A stretch of DNA of 64,000 bases from JACCTU01 sp963798985 (GTDB taxonomy: Bacteria; Actinomycetota; Thermoleophilia; Gaiellales; Gaiellaceae). Location of the stretch: NCBI GenBank assembly GCA_963798985.1, contig CAWCVL010000001.1:114011-178010 (forward strand). The letters run 5' to 3'. The notes under the pieces are model-generated. The model was given only the letters and a program-made list of their open reading frames with translations, did not search any database and was not told where the DNA came from. Positions 53,457-60,790 of this stretch are shown piece after piece (positions within the stretch are counted from its first letter, which is position 1; every line of letters starts with the position of its first letter). A program made the position numbers and the translations under genes.

Positions 53457-53713
53457 GAGGGTTTCGCCGGCACAGGGGCGCCTTCCGGCAGGCGACGTAC
53501 CTCGATCAACTCGAGCCCGAGAGCCTGCACGCGGTCGAGCACCCCGTGCAGCGCGGCCTGGTCGACGATGTCCCCGTGGAGCACCGTCTCGACCGGCTGC
53601 ACGTCGGCCTGGAGCCCTTCGAACGCCGCGGTCAGCTCTGGACCGACGCGACCCCGGATGTGGATCTCGTAGCTTGCCGTTGGCGTACCTCTCTGTGAGG
53701 GTCCCGGGATCAG
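53453..53713 (-). CDS. Small hypothetical protein, start codon not visible
   Basis: A short gene missing from simple ORF calling because the frame has no ATG, GTG or TTG. It reads TASYEIHIRGRVGPELTAAF, then VETVLHGDIVDQAALHGVLD and ALGLELIEVRRLPEGA, stopping at a TAG that overlaps the channel's stop on the other strand. The pattern (YEI-RGR, then a TVLHG-DQAALHG-L block) matches a small conserved actinobacterial family of unknown role known to me by sequence only. Position 53713 is a possible CTG; the true start may be hidden by an indel. TCACCC box 5 lies just upstream. Confidence 0.6.
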   Translation of the reverse strand: MIPGPSQRGTPTASYEIHIRGRVGPELTAAFEGLQADVQPVETVLHGDIVDQAALHGVLDRVQALGLELIEVRRLPEGAPVPAKPS

Positions 53714-53726
53714 GAGTGAGCGAGCG

Positions 53727-53743
53727 TCACCCCGCCGGGGTGA
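53727..53743. promoter_or_regulatory. TCACCC box 5
   Basis: TCACCC-CGCCG-GGGTGA between the small gene at 53453 and the stop of the membrane gene at 53750. It faces the minus-strand small gene. Confidence 0.6.
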
Positions 53744-53749
53744 TCCTCA

Positions 53750-54232
53750 TCAGACCGGCCTGACCGAGGTCAGCGGCTGGTCCAGCGCTCCCCGGCCACC
53801 CACCGTCGCCTGCCCCGCATAGCCGGCCCACGAGTTGATCGCGGCCGCCGGAAGGAACACGGCGATCAGCAGCCCGAGGAACGGGAAGAAGAAGCCGATG
53901 ATCGAGGCGAGCAGCGCCGAGCCGATCAGGAAGAAGAAGACCTCCCAGAAGGGCGGCGGAGACAGCTTGAGCGCGAGGTACAGCCGCCTCGTCGCCCACG
54001 TGAAGACTAGAAAGCCGACGAAGACGATCAGCAGGTTGCCGCCGTACAGCAACCCGCGTTCGGTCGTGTCGAGCTCGGGGCTCTTCCCGATGATCGAGCT
54101 GAACGGGACGTCGACGACGTTGTCGGCCCAAAGCCAGGACGGGACCGCCATCACGACCGCCGCGATCGCGGCGCCGATGACGGTCGCGAGGAGCGACGGG
54201 CCGTAACTCGGTTTCTCGGGTCTCTCGGTCAT
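53750..54232 (-). CDS. Four-helix membrane protein, unknown
   Basis: A 160-aa membrane protein with helices at about residues 12-35, 62-80, 90-118 and 120-140. ATG 54232 has AGGAGGA 9 nt upstream and lies 36 nt from TCACCC box 6; the longer frame to 54271 runs into the box and is rejected. No family recognised. Confidence 0.75.
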   Translation of the reverse strand: MTERPEKPSYGPSLLATVIGAAIAAVVMAVPSWLWADNVVDVPFSSIIGKSPELDTTERGLLYGGNLLIVFVGFLVFTWATRRLYLALKLSPPPFWEVFFFLIGSALLASIIGFFFPFLGLLIAVFLPAAAINSWAGYAGQATVGGRGALDQPLTSVRPV

Positions 54233-54267
54233 GCAGCGATCTTCCTCCTCGGTGTGCCGGCAGTGCG

Positions 54268-54284
54268 TCACCCCCGCGGGGTGA
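54268..54284. promoter_or_regulatory. TCACCC box 6
   Basis: TCACCC-CCGCG-GGGTGA, 36 nt upstream of ATG 54232 on the minus strand. Confidence 0.7.
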
Positions 54285-54310
54285 ACTGAGCGCAGGCCCG
54301 GTGGGCGGAA

Positions 54311-54327
54311 TCACCCTGAATGAGTGA
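54311..54327. promoter_or_regulatory. TCACCC box 7 (one mismatch)
   Basis: TCACCC-TGAAT-GAGTGA, 70 nt upstream of TTG 54397. It shares the divergent region with box 6. Confidence 0.6.
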
Positions 54328-54396
54328 TGATCAGCGCGAGCGCCTGCGAGAACCTGCTCGAAACCCCTCGTCAGTCCAACCCACACAGGAGGCCCA

Positions 54397-54792
54397 TTGA
54401 TACTCGCGGACTATCCCTTCTTCGGCGTGCTCTGGTCGATGCTCGTGTTCTTCGTCTGGGTCGCGTGGTTTTTCCTGCTGTTCCGGATCGTCGGCGACAT
54501 CTTCCGCCGCCGCGACATCGGCGGGGGCATGAAGACGCTCTGGCTGATCTTCGTGCTCTTCCTGCCGTTCCTCGGCGTCTTCGTCTACCTGATTGCGAAC
54601 AACGACGAGATGGCGCAACGCGACCTGGAACGAGCGCAGGCGTCTCAGGCGCAGTTCAACGATTACGTGCAGGCGGCGGCTGGCGGTGGCGGTCCCGCCG
54701 CGGAGATCGACAAGGCCAAGAAGCTGCTCGACAGCGGCGCGATCAACGAGTCCGAGTTCGCGGCCATCAAGGCCAAGGCGCTGGCGAGCTAG
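54397..54792 (+). CDS. PLDc_N/SHOCT-domain membrane protein
   Basis: A 131-aa protein: two membrane helices of the PLDc_N type (MLVFFVWVAWFFLLFRIVGD and TLWLIFVLFLPFLGVFVYLI), a flexible linker and a C-terminal SHOCT motif (AKKLLDSGAINESEFAAIKA). SHOCT is a short oligomerisation-type motif common in stress and envelope genes. The TTG start follows AGGAGG by 5 nt. TCACCC box 7 lies upstream. Confidence 0.82.
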   Translation: MILADYPFFGVLWSMLVFFVWVAWFFLLFRIVGDIFRRRDIGGGMKTLWLIFVLFLPFLGVFVYLIANNDEMAQRDLERAQASQAQFNDYVQAAAGGGGPAAEIDKAKKLLDSGAINESEFAAIKAKALAS

Positions 54793-55421
54793 ACCGCGAC
54801 GCTGACCGGGAACGTCGCGACCCAGACGACCGTCGCGACGAACAGAATGCAACCGAGCGAGAGCATCGCCACGCGCAGGCGTGGCGTGCTCAGCTTGGTG
54901 CTCATCCCGGCGAAGAAGAGCGAGACGGCGAAGAGGACGACGCTCAGCACGTAGTTCGACGAGCGCTGGATGTTGCGTCGAACCTGCGCGGAGAGCTCTT
55001 CCGCCTCCCGATCCAGCCGGGCGGCGGTCGCCGTCGCAGCGAGCCGGTACTCCGGCATTGCGAACGGCGTCAGCGGCGCGTTCGGGTTGCGGAGCGGACG
55101 GGTTGCGAGCCAGGCCTGGAACGCCGGCTTGAACTCCGCGCGGAAGCGCTGCTCGTAGAAGTCCGCCAGCGGCGTCTTCTGCTGAGCGTAGGCGTCGACC
55201 CACTGGACGAACGTCGCGATGTCCACCTGGGTCTGCGCGTTCGCGAGGCCCGAGGCGCGCGCGGCCTCGATCCGCGTCGCGTTCACGCGCCCCGACGCCT
55301 TCGCCTGCTCACCGTTCCAGCGGTTCGCCTGGTAGCTGCTCCAGGCCGTCGCGACCGCCGCGAAGGCGAGCAGCACGACCGCGATGAGCTCGACCCAGTC
55401 GCGTCGCTTCGCGTCGTTCAC
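54789..55421 (-). CDS. Membrane protein, DUF4337-like
   Basis: A 210-aa protein with one N-terminal helix (ELIAVVLLAFAAVATAWSSY), a long soluble helical middle rich in Arg and Ala, and two C-terminal helices (VLSVVLFAVSLFFAGMSTKL and LGCILFVATVVWVATFPVSV). GTG 55421 overlaps the stop of the upstream DUF4239 gene. Resemblance to DUF4337 is tentative. Last gene of a four-gene minus-strand operon starting at 59406. Confidence 0.75.
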   Translation of the reverse strand: MNDAKRRDWVELIAVVLLAFAAVATAWSSYQANRWNGEQAKASGRVNATRIEAARASGLANAQTQVDIATFVQWVDAYAQQKTPLADFYEQRFRAEFKPAFQAWLATRPLRNPNAPLTPFAMPEYRLAATATAARLDREAEELSAQVRRNIQRSSNYVLSVVLFAVSLFFAGMSTKLSTPRLRVAMLSLGCILFVATVVWVATFPVSVAV

Positions 55422-56242
55422 GACGGCCGACCCGTCGCGTCGCACGGAGCATCCACCTGCACGTTCACCCGCGGCAACGCCTCGTCGAGGATCCGGAGCG
55501 TCCGCTCCATGGCGACCGGCTTGAGGCTGCCGACGCCCTCGTGGTACGGGTTGTCGAGGAAGTTGAGCAGCAGGAGCATCGCCGTGATCACCGCCACGAC
55601 CGCGCCCATCAACATCGCCTGGACCTTGGCCCGCTCGCCGCTGTCCGCGAAGAACAGCATGTACCCGAAGATCAGGACCGAGGTGAAGAAGATGACGATC
55701 CAGAGCGGCGTCGGAATGACGCCCTCTGCGCCGTGCACGCGGTCGATACGCGCCCGCTCGCGCTCCGAGGTCTGGTCGAACCATTTGTCGTACGCCGTCT
55801 GCTCGCGCGCCGTCCGCGGCTCCACTCCCTCGATCGTCCTGAAGAGCTCGACCCCCCACGGGTTCACCGAGTCGCCCAGCGTCCCGGCCTCCATGCGCGG
55901 CCACTCCTCGTGCACGACGGCGCGCGCGTAGCAGACGAGCTCACCGGTCAGCTGGCCAGAAACGTCCTGCGGGAAGAATTGCGCCGTCTCGACCTGCTGG
56001 AAGATCGTGACCGCCTCGACATCGGCGCCCGCGCGCGACGTGTCATAGCTCGAAAAGGCGAGGAAGACGACGAAGCCCAGCAGAATGGAGAAGCCCGTCG
56101 CGAGAACGCCGAACACGCCCGCCGCGCGGTCGCCGTCCGCGAAGAAGCTTCCCTCCGGCGCGCGCCGGCGCACGAAGAGCATGGCCGCGACGGCGAGGCC
56201 CGTCGCAACGACGACCAGAGCGGCCGCGAGGAAGAGGTTCAT
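55418..56242 (-). CDS. DUF4239-type membrane protein
   Basis: A 274-aa bestrophin-like DUF4239 protein: two N-terminal helices (FLAAALVVVATGLAVAAMLF and FGVLATGFSILLGFVVFLAF), a middle domain of about 110 residues and two C-terminal helices (LWIVIFFTSVLIFGYMLFFA and MGAVVAVITAMLLLLNFLDN). DUF4239 proteins are widespread membrane proteins without known activity. It sits 6 nt after the phosphatase fusion gene. Confidence 0.85.
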   Translation of the reverse strand: MNLFLAAALVVVATGLAVAAMLFVRRRAPEGSFFADGDRAAGVFGVLATGFSILLGFVVFLAFSSYDTSRAGADVEAVTIFQQVETAQFFPQDVSGQLTGELVCYARAVVHEEWPRMEAGTLGDSVNPWGVELFRTIEGVEPRTAREQTAYDKWFDQTSERERARIDRVHGAEGVIPTPLWIVIFFTSVLIFGYMLFFADSGERAKVQAMLMGAVVAVITAMLLLLNFLDNPYHEGVGSLKPVAMERTLRILDEALPRVNVQVDAPCDATGRPS

Positions 56243-56248
56243 CCCGCG

Positions 56249-58279
56249 TTACCGGGCGATCAGTGGCTCGGCTTCGACCGGCGCGGCGCTCTCGTCCTTC
56301 GCCGGCGGGCCCTGGAGCCGGTGCCTCCAACCCGAGAGCACCTCGTGGACCTTCGCGGCGCCGACGATCGCGGTCTCCGACGCGGGGAAGTCCACCGGCG
56401 CGAGGATGAACGGCCTCGTCTGTGCGCCACCGATCCCGCCGTGGAACGAGATCAGCTCCTCGAACGCGCACCCCTCGTCGAGGTCGGCGTCGTAGAAGCT
56501 GCCGATCATCAGGTCGGCGACATTGGAGAAACCGTCGGTGCGCAGGAGATGCTGAGGCGCATTCGAGGAGAAGGCCGCCAGCGGATCGTTCCCTTCCACG
56601 CGGCCCTGCTCGAGATAGTTGACGCCGTCTGCGCCGAGCACGACCGCCCCGTGCTCGGACGAGCGCGCGAGGACCCAGCCAACGTGCGGGTGCGCGCAGA
56701 GGGCCGGGATCAGCCGCGGGTGTCGGTCTTTCATCTCCTCGAGCGTGAGCCGACGCTTCTCCTCCATCAGGTAGACGAGGCCGAGGTTGCCCGACCCCAT
56801 CACGACGACCTGGCGGTCGGAGACGTCCTTCTTCGAGCGCTTCTCCGGCTTCGTCCTGCCGGTGGCCTCGCCGATCGCGTTGCCGACCATCGCGTTCTGC
56901 TCGTCGCCGCCGCCGATCCCGGCGACGTTGGTGGCCTCGACCGATCGCTCGACGAGCTCGTCGAGCCCGTAGCCGTTCCGCTGCTTGAACGTCGCGCCCT
57001 GCGTCTGTCCATGGTCGGAGAGCACCACGATCTCGTAGGGCCTCGGCGCGTACCGTCGAGCTCGGTCGATCCGCGCGAACTGCTGGTCGAGCTTTCGGAG
57101 CGCCTCGAGCGTGTCCACCCGCTCGAGCCCGCTGTGGTGAGCGACCTCGTCATAGCTCGAGAACGTCGCGTAGATCGCCGGGCGGCCGCGCATCAGGTCG
57201 GTCAGGACGCCGTAGACGATCAGATCGCGAACGATCACGCACATCGCGGCACGCATGAACGGGTACGCGCCACTGCGGTGGCCGCGCGGACGCACGTCGC
57301 GGCGTGCAGCCCGCAGCGCAGCCGTCCATTCGAGGACGAGTTCCCAGAAGAAGAGCACGAGCGAGCGCGTGACGTTGAACCCGTTCGCGAAGAACCCACG
57401 GTAGCCCGGGTTCGCCCGCTTCTCCTCGTCGATGCGGCTGACGGTCAGGATCACGTCCTCGGCCTCGCCTGAGAGCAGGTTGCCGCGGCTCGTGCCGCCG
57501 TCGACGAGCAGCCCGATCCCGGTTGCGCGCTCCTTCTCGATGAGCGCGCAGTCCGCCGGCGCGGAGCACGCCCGGACCGTCCCCGTCTCTTTCTCGACCC
57601 AGCGGAACGCCGGGATGTCCTGGTTCGAGCCGAGCAGGATCCCCGCCTGGCTCGCGCCCGTCTGCGAGGAGAGGTCGGGCTCCCACTCCATCAGCCTGTG
57701 CGAGCCCTCCGCGAGCCACTTCGCCATGTGCGGCGCGTTGCCGTCGCGCATCGCCCGGCGCAGCACCGGCAGCGCGAGCCCGTCGATCTCCAGATACACG
57801 ATTCCCGGCACGTCGGTTCGCGTCGCCCCGCCCTGGCGCTTCGCGATCCGCTGGACGACGCGGAGCGTGTACGTGTCGTCGTCGTTCGCGGAGAAGATCA
57901 CCTCGAGCACGACACTGACTGCCGCGACGACGAGCGCGGCGAGCAGCGCCCAGCCGAAGTTGTCGACCTGGAACGAGTCGAGGATGTCGCTGCCGATCCT
58001 GAGCGCGATCGCGTTCGCGAAGAGCACGAGGATGAAACCGAGCGCGAGCATGAACGGCAGCCGCAGCGCGGCGAGGACGGGCGGAATGACCGCGTTGATG
58101 ATCGCGACGACCGCCGCCATGGCGAAGGCGCCTCCGGTCTCCACGACGTCGACGCCGGGCAGGAGCCCAGCCGCCGCCCACAGCGAGATCGCGGTGAGGA
58201 CCCACGAGATCAGCAGCCGCGAAGGTCTGAAGCGTGGCCGCTCGGGCTGCCAGCGGACGGTCTCGCCGTATCCGCTCAC
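56249..58279 (-). CDS. Holin-like membrane domain fused to alkaline-phosphatase-fold hydrolase
   Basis: A 676-aa fusion. The first 130 residues form four helices of the phage-holin-4/PF04020 type (LLISWVLTAISLWAAAGLLP, then AALRLPFMLALGFILVLFAN). From about residue 165 the type I phosphodiesterase fold begins. YLEIDGLALPVLRRAM holds the first metal ligand, SSQTGASQAGILLGS the nucleophile region, SSYDEVAHHSG and VVLSDHGQTQGATF the other ligands. It probably hydrolyses a phosphate or phosphodiester; the membrane domain is probably an anchor. Start overlaps the flippase stop by 4 nt. Confidence 0.84.
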   Translation of the reverse strand: MSGYGETVRWQPERPRFRPSRLLISWVLTAISLWAAAGLLPGVDVVETGGAFAMAAVVAIINAVIPPVLAALRLPFMLALGFILVLFANAIALRIGSDILDSFQVDNFGWALLAALVVAAVSVVLEVIFSANDDDTYTLRVVQRIAKRQGGATRTDVPGIVYLEIDGLALPVLRRAMRDGNAPHMAKWLAEGSHRLMEWEPDLSSQTGASQAGILLGSNQDIPAFRWVEKETGTVRACSAPADCALIEKERATGIGLLVDGGTSRGNLLSGEAEDVILTVSRIDEEKRANPGYRGFFANGFNVTRSLVLFFWELVLEWTAALRAARRDVRPRGHRSGAYPFMRAAMCVIVRDLIVYGVLTDLMRGRPAIYATFSSYDEVAHHSGLERVDTLEALRKLDQQFARIDRARRYAPRPYEIVVLSDHGQTQGATFKQRNGYGLDELVERSVEATNVAGIGGGDEQNAMVGNAIGEATGRTKPEKRSKKDVSDRQVVVMGSGNLGLVYLMEEKRRLTLEEMKDRHPRLIPALCAHPHVGWVLARSSEHGAVVLGADGVNYLEQGRVEGNDPLAAFSSNAPQHLLRTDGFSNVADLMIGSFYDADLDEGCAFEELISFHGGIGGAQTRPFILAPVDFPASETAIVGAAKVHEVLSGWRHRLQGPPAKDESAAPVEAEPLIAR

Positions 58280-59406
58280 TCGCGCGCGGCCTTCTTCGCC
58301 GCCTTCTTCTCCGCGCGCTGCCCCTTCTGCTCGGCGACCTTATCCTTCGCCTCGGTGTAGGACTGGCCGACGAGCAACTTGCCGCCCGACCAGCCGAAGA
58401 CGAAGACGACGAGCACGATCGCAAAGAGGACGTTCCACGCGGTCGTGACCAGCTGCTGCGCGGTGGAATACGCGACCGCGGTATCCGTAGGGACGGCGCA
58501 GCAGGTGTCGAGGGCGAGAGCGTTCGTCGCCTGGGTGATGCCGACTGCACCCGGCGTAAACGACACGACGTTGGCGAGCGAGCCCGACCCCGTGACCCAC
58601 ATGACCGATTCGAACGTGACCGGGATCGCGAAGGCTGCCAGGAAGATCCCGATCACGGTGAGCTTGCAGAGCCAGGACAGCAGCGACGGAAGAAACACCC
58701 GCGTTAGGTACTCCTTCGGCCGGGAGAGGATCACGCCGCCCTGCTTCGCCTTCAGCCAGAGCTTCTTCAGCTGTCGCCAGAAGATGCGCCCGAGGATCAC
58801 GATCAGCATGACGGCGCCGGCGGCGATCGCGATCGAGACGCCCGGGTGGTCGGAGAGGTTTCCGAACTCCGCGTCGAACGAGCCCGGCACCGAGAGGAAG
58901 AGGTAGAGGTAGACGAACGTGCCCGCGATCGTGAAGAAGATCTTCTGCACCAGGTAGGCGGCGATCGACCCTGCGAACGTCGCCGCCGGAATGATGGCGA
59001 CGAACATCATCAGCGTCACGAAGGTGCCGATGTTCGCGGGCAAGAAGTTGTTCATCGCCACGCCCACCGCGTAGGCGGTCACGATCGGCCAGAACTCGAC
59101 CTGGCCCGGGTAGGCGGCGCGAAGGATCCCGTAGTACGAAAGCCCGGCCAACAACGTCTGTGCGCTCTGGAAAACCAGCGCGGCGACGATGTAGCCGACC
59201 GGGATAGCCTGGATCTGGTCCCAGAGATCCGAGAGCCAGCCGCGGACGTCGATCCCGAGCAGGTTGAGGACGACCAGGGCGAGCGCGATCCCGAGGAGCC
59301 AGGAAACGACCTTGACCAGCCGCCGCTTGCGCGAGCGGTCGTGGAAAGGCAGCACGGCCGACGACTTCGGCGGCACTTCGACAGGAGGGGTGGCAGCTTC
59401 AGTCAT
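58276..59406 (-). CDS. Flippase-like membrane protein (second UPF0104 copy)
   Basis: A 376-aa integral membrane protein of the LPG-synthase TM/UPF0104 family, distantly similar to the 45192 product, with about eight helices and the conserved region GSLANVVSFTPGAVGITQAT near residue 275. The tail is Lys/Ala-rich. It is the first gene of a four-gene operon (59406 down to 54789). TCACCC box 8 lies 56 nt before its ATG. Confidence 0.85.
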   Translation of the reverse strand: MTEAATPPVEVPPKSSAVLPFHDRSRKRRLVKVVSWLLGIALALVVLNLLGIDVRGWLSDLWDQIQAIPVGYIVAALVFQSAQTLLAGLSYYGILRAAYPGQVEFWPIVTAYAVGVAMNNFLPANIGTFVTLMMFVAIIPAATFAGSIAAYLVQKIFFTIAGTFVYLYLFLSVPGSFDAEFGNLSDHPGVSIAIAAGAVMLIVILGRIFWRQLKKLWLKAKQGGVILSRPKEYLTRVFLPSLLSWLCKLTVIGIFLAAFAIPVTFESVMWVTGSGSLANVVSFTPGAVGITQATNALALDTCCAVPTDTAVAYSTAQQLVTTAWNVLFAIVLVVFVFGWSGGKLLVGQSYTEAKDKVAEQKGQRAEKKAAKKAARE

Positions 59407-59461
59407 GAGCGCAGGCGCGGGTGGCCATCATCCATCCTCCAAATCCGTGCGACCACGGCCA

Positions 59462-59478
59462 TCACCCGATGGGAGTGA
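59462..59478. promoter_or_regulatory. TCACCC box 8 (one mismatch)
   Basis: TCACCC-GATGG-GAGTGA, 56 nt upstream of ATG 59406 on the minus strand. Confidence 0.62.
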
Positions 59479-59497
59479 TTCGGGGCCGGGCCGCGGA

Positions 59498-59514
59498 TCA
59501 CACGATCCGGGTGA
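59498..59514. promoter_or_regulatory. TCACCC box 9 (one mismatch)
   Basis: TCACAC-GATCC-GGGTGA, 78 nt upstream of ATG 59592. Flank GGGTGATGAACG is shared with box 1. Confidence 0.6.
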
Positions 59515-59591
59515 TGAACGACCCTACTCCCCGCGGTTTGATTGATCGGCTACCAACCGACCGGCACGCGTGCCGGAAAGGAGCAATTGCA

Positions 59592-59858
59592 ATGCCACTG
59601 AGGCGCAGACGCCCACTCATGGCCGCCGCGATGGTCGGCGGCGTGGCGCACCACGCCGCCAAGCGCGGCGCAGCGGCGGGTGCAGAGCAGGCACAGCAGG
59701 AACAGCAGTACGCGCCCCCGCCCCCCGCACCGGCCGCCGGCGGGATGTCTCCCGAGGCGATGGACAAGCTGAAGCAGCTCGCAGACCTGCACACGCAGGG
59801 GATCCTCACCGACGCCGAGTTCGAGGTGCAGAAGCAAAAGATCCTGCAGGGCATGTAA
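59592..59858 (+). CDS. SHOCT-domain small protein
   Basis: An 88-aa protein: basic hydrophobic N-terminus (MPLRRRRPLMAAAMVGGVAH), Gln/Pro-rich linker and C-terminal SHOCT motif (LKQLADLHTQGILTDAEFEV). ATG 59592 is preceded by AAAGGAG; the frame above it is unrelated. A DUF6325-like gene follows after 24 nt. TCACCC box 9 lies upstream. This pair is common in actinobacteria and of unknown function. Confidence 0.85.
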   Translation: MPLRRRRPLMAAAMVGGVAHHAAKRGAAAGAEQAQQEQQYAPPPPAPAAGGMSPEAMDKLKQLADLHTQGILTDAEFEVQKQKILQGM

Positions 59859-59882
59859 CCCAGAGACGAAGGAGTTGACCCG

Positions 59883-60386
59883 ATGGCGATTGGCCCAGTG
59901 CAAATGTTGATCGTGGGCTTCCAGGACCCCGATTTCAGAGGCGAGATCCTGGAGGAGCTGACGCGACTGAAGGACGCGGACATCATCCGGCTCATCGACC
60001 TCGTCGTCATCAAGAAGGACGACGAGGGGAACATCGAGACGCTGCACACGAGCGATCTCGACGAAGATGCTGCGCTCGAGTTCGGCGCGGTCGCAGGAGC
60101 CCTGATCGGGCTCGGTTACGCGGGCGACGAAGGCGCGGAGGCGGGCGCGATGGCGGGGGCCGAGGCGATGGCCGACGGCCAGGTCTTCGACGACGACCAG
60201 GTCTGGTACGCCGCCGACGCGATCCCGAACGGCACGGCTGCCGGCGTCGCGCTGATCGAGCACCGCTGGGCGATCCCGCTCCGCGACGCGATCATCCGCG
60301 CGAACGGCATCCCGCTCGTAGACGAGTGGATCCACGCCAACGACCTGATTGCGGTCGGCGTGGCAACGGCGGAGGCGACGGCCTAG
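59883..60386 (+). CDS. DUF6325/DUF1269-like protein
   Basis: A 167-aa protein of the family that starts GPVQMLIVGFQDPDFRGEIL, then LKDADIIRLIDLVVIKKDDE. Its middle is Gly/Ala-rich (AGDEGAEAGAMAGAEAMAD) and the C-terminal domain contains ALIEHRWAIPLRDAIIRANG. No catalytic motif is visible. It follows the SHOCT gene and a GGAG ribosome-binding site. A paralogue is at 63456 and a decayed copy at 60566. Confidence 0.8.
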   Translation: MAIGPVQMLIVGFQDPDFRGEILEELTRLKDADIIRLIDLVVIKKDDEGNIETLHTSDLDEDAALEFGAVAGALIGLGYAGDEGAEAGAMAGAEAMADGQVFDDDQVWYAADAIPNGTAAGVALIEHRWAIPLRDAIIRANGIPLVDEWIHANDLIAVGVATAEATA

Positions 60387-60565
60387 CTCCGCCGTGGCCG
60401 TCACGGCCGCGGTTCATCCGTTTCGGCGGGATGAGCCGCGCGCCGGTCGGCTGACACGGTTGAGAAGTCCAGCTCGAGCGAGGGAGACCCGTGCTCCGAA
60501 GGCAGCGCGCCCGGCCGCATCGGCCAGCCCGGCGGCGCGGCGCTCGTCGTCGTCGTTTGACGCCA
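60387..60565. other. Intergenic stretch after DUF6325-like gene
   Basis: About 180 bp. A weak hairpin (GGCCG-TCA-CGGCC near 60396-60408) may terminate the plus-strand gene. A minus-strand open frame of 50 codons (60414-60566) is not protein-like enough to call. Confidence 0.35.
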
Positions 60566-60604
60566 TCAATCGACGGGCGACACTTGCTCTATCTCCCCTG
60601 CCAT
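60566..60604 (-). pseudogene. Truncated DUF6325-like relic
   Basis: Minus-strand MAGEIEQVSPVD-stop behind an AGGAG site. Both its first codons and the roughly 45 bp before them closely match the start and leader of the DUF6325-like gene at 63935 (MAVGMEQVTD, ending GPVDY). An early TGA ends it after 12 codons, so it is a relic of a duplicated copy. Confidence 0.5.
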
Positions 60605-60634
60605 GGTCCACTCCTCTGTGGCGTTGTTGCGTTA

Positions 60635-60790
60635 CTACCGAGAATCGCCGCCGACGACCTCGAACGCCTCGGCGACGTCGTAGCCGAGCGCAAGCGCGAG
60701 GTTCGGAGCGGCCAAGACGATGCGCGCGACGCCGACGATCGGCGTCACGGCGATCAGAGTCCCAACGCCACTACTGACGGGCCATTGCAA
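60635..60790 (-). CDS. Small hydrophobic protein (paralogue of the partial gene at window end)
   Basis: About 51 residues from TTG 60790, inside the end of the sulfatase gene: LIAVTPIVGVARIVLAAPNL, then ALGYDVAEAFEVVGGDSR. Its C-terminus matches the partial gene at the right window edge (AFEAVGGDPRQ). A paralogous end supports that it is a real gene. The start is uncertain; function is unknown. Confidence 0.45.
   Translation of the reverse strand: MQWPVSSGVGTLIAVTPIVGVARIVLAAPNLALALGYDVAEAFEVVGGDSR

Noticed and set aside
60415..60437. TCATCC and GGATGA palindrome near 60416
   Set aside because: The spacer is about 9 nt and two positions differ from the box. It faces no clear start codon.
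60414..60566. 50-codon minus-strand ORF after the DUF6325 relic
   Set aside because: Arg/Ala-rich, no homologue recognised and the start overlaps the relic's TGA. Too weak to call.
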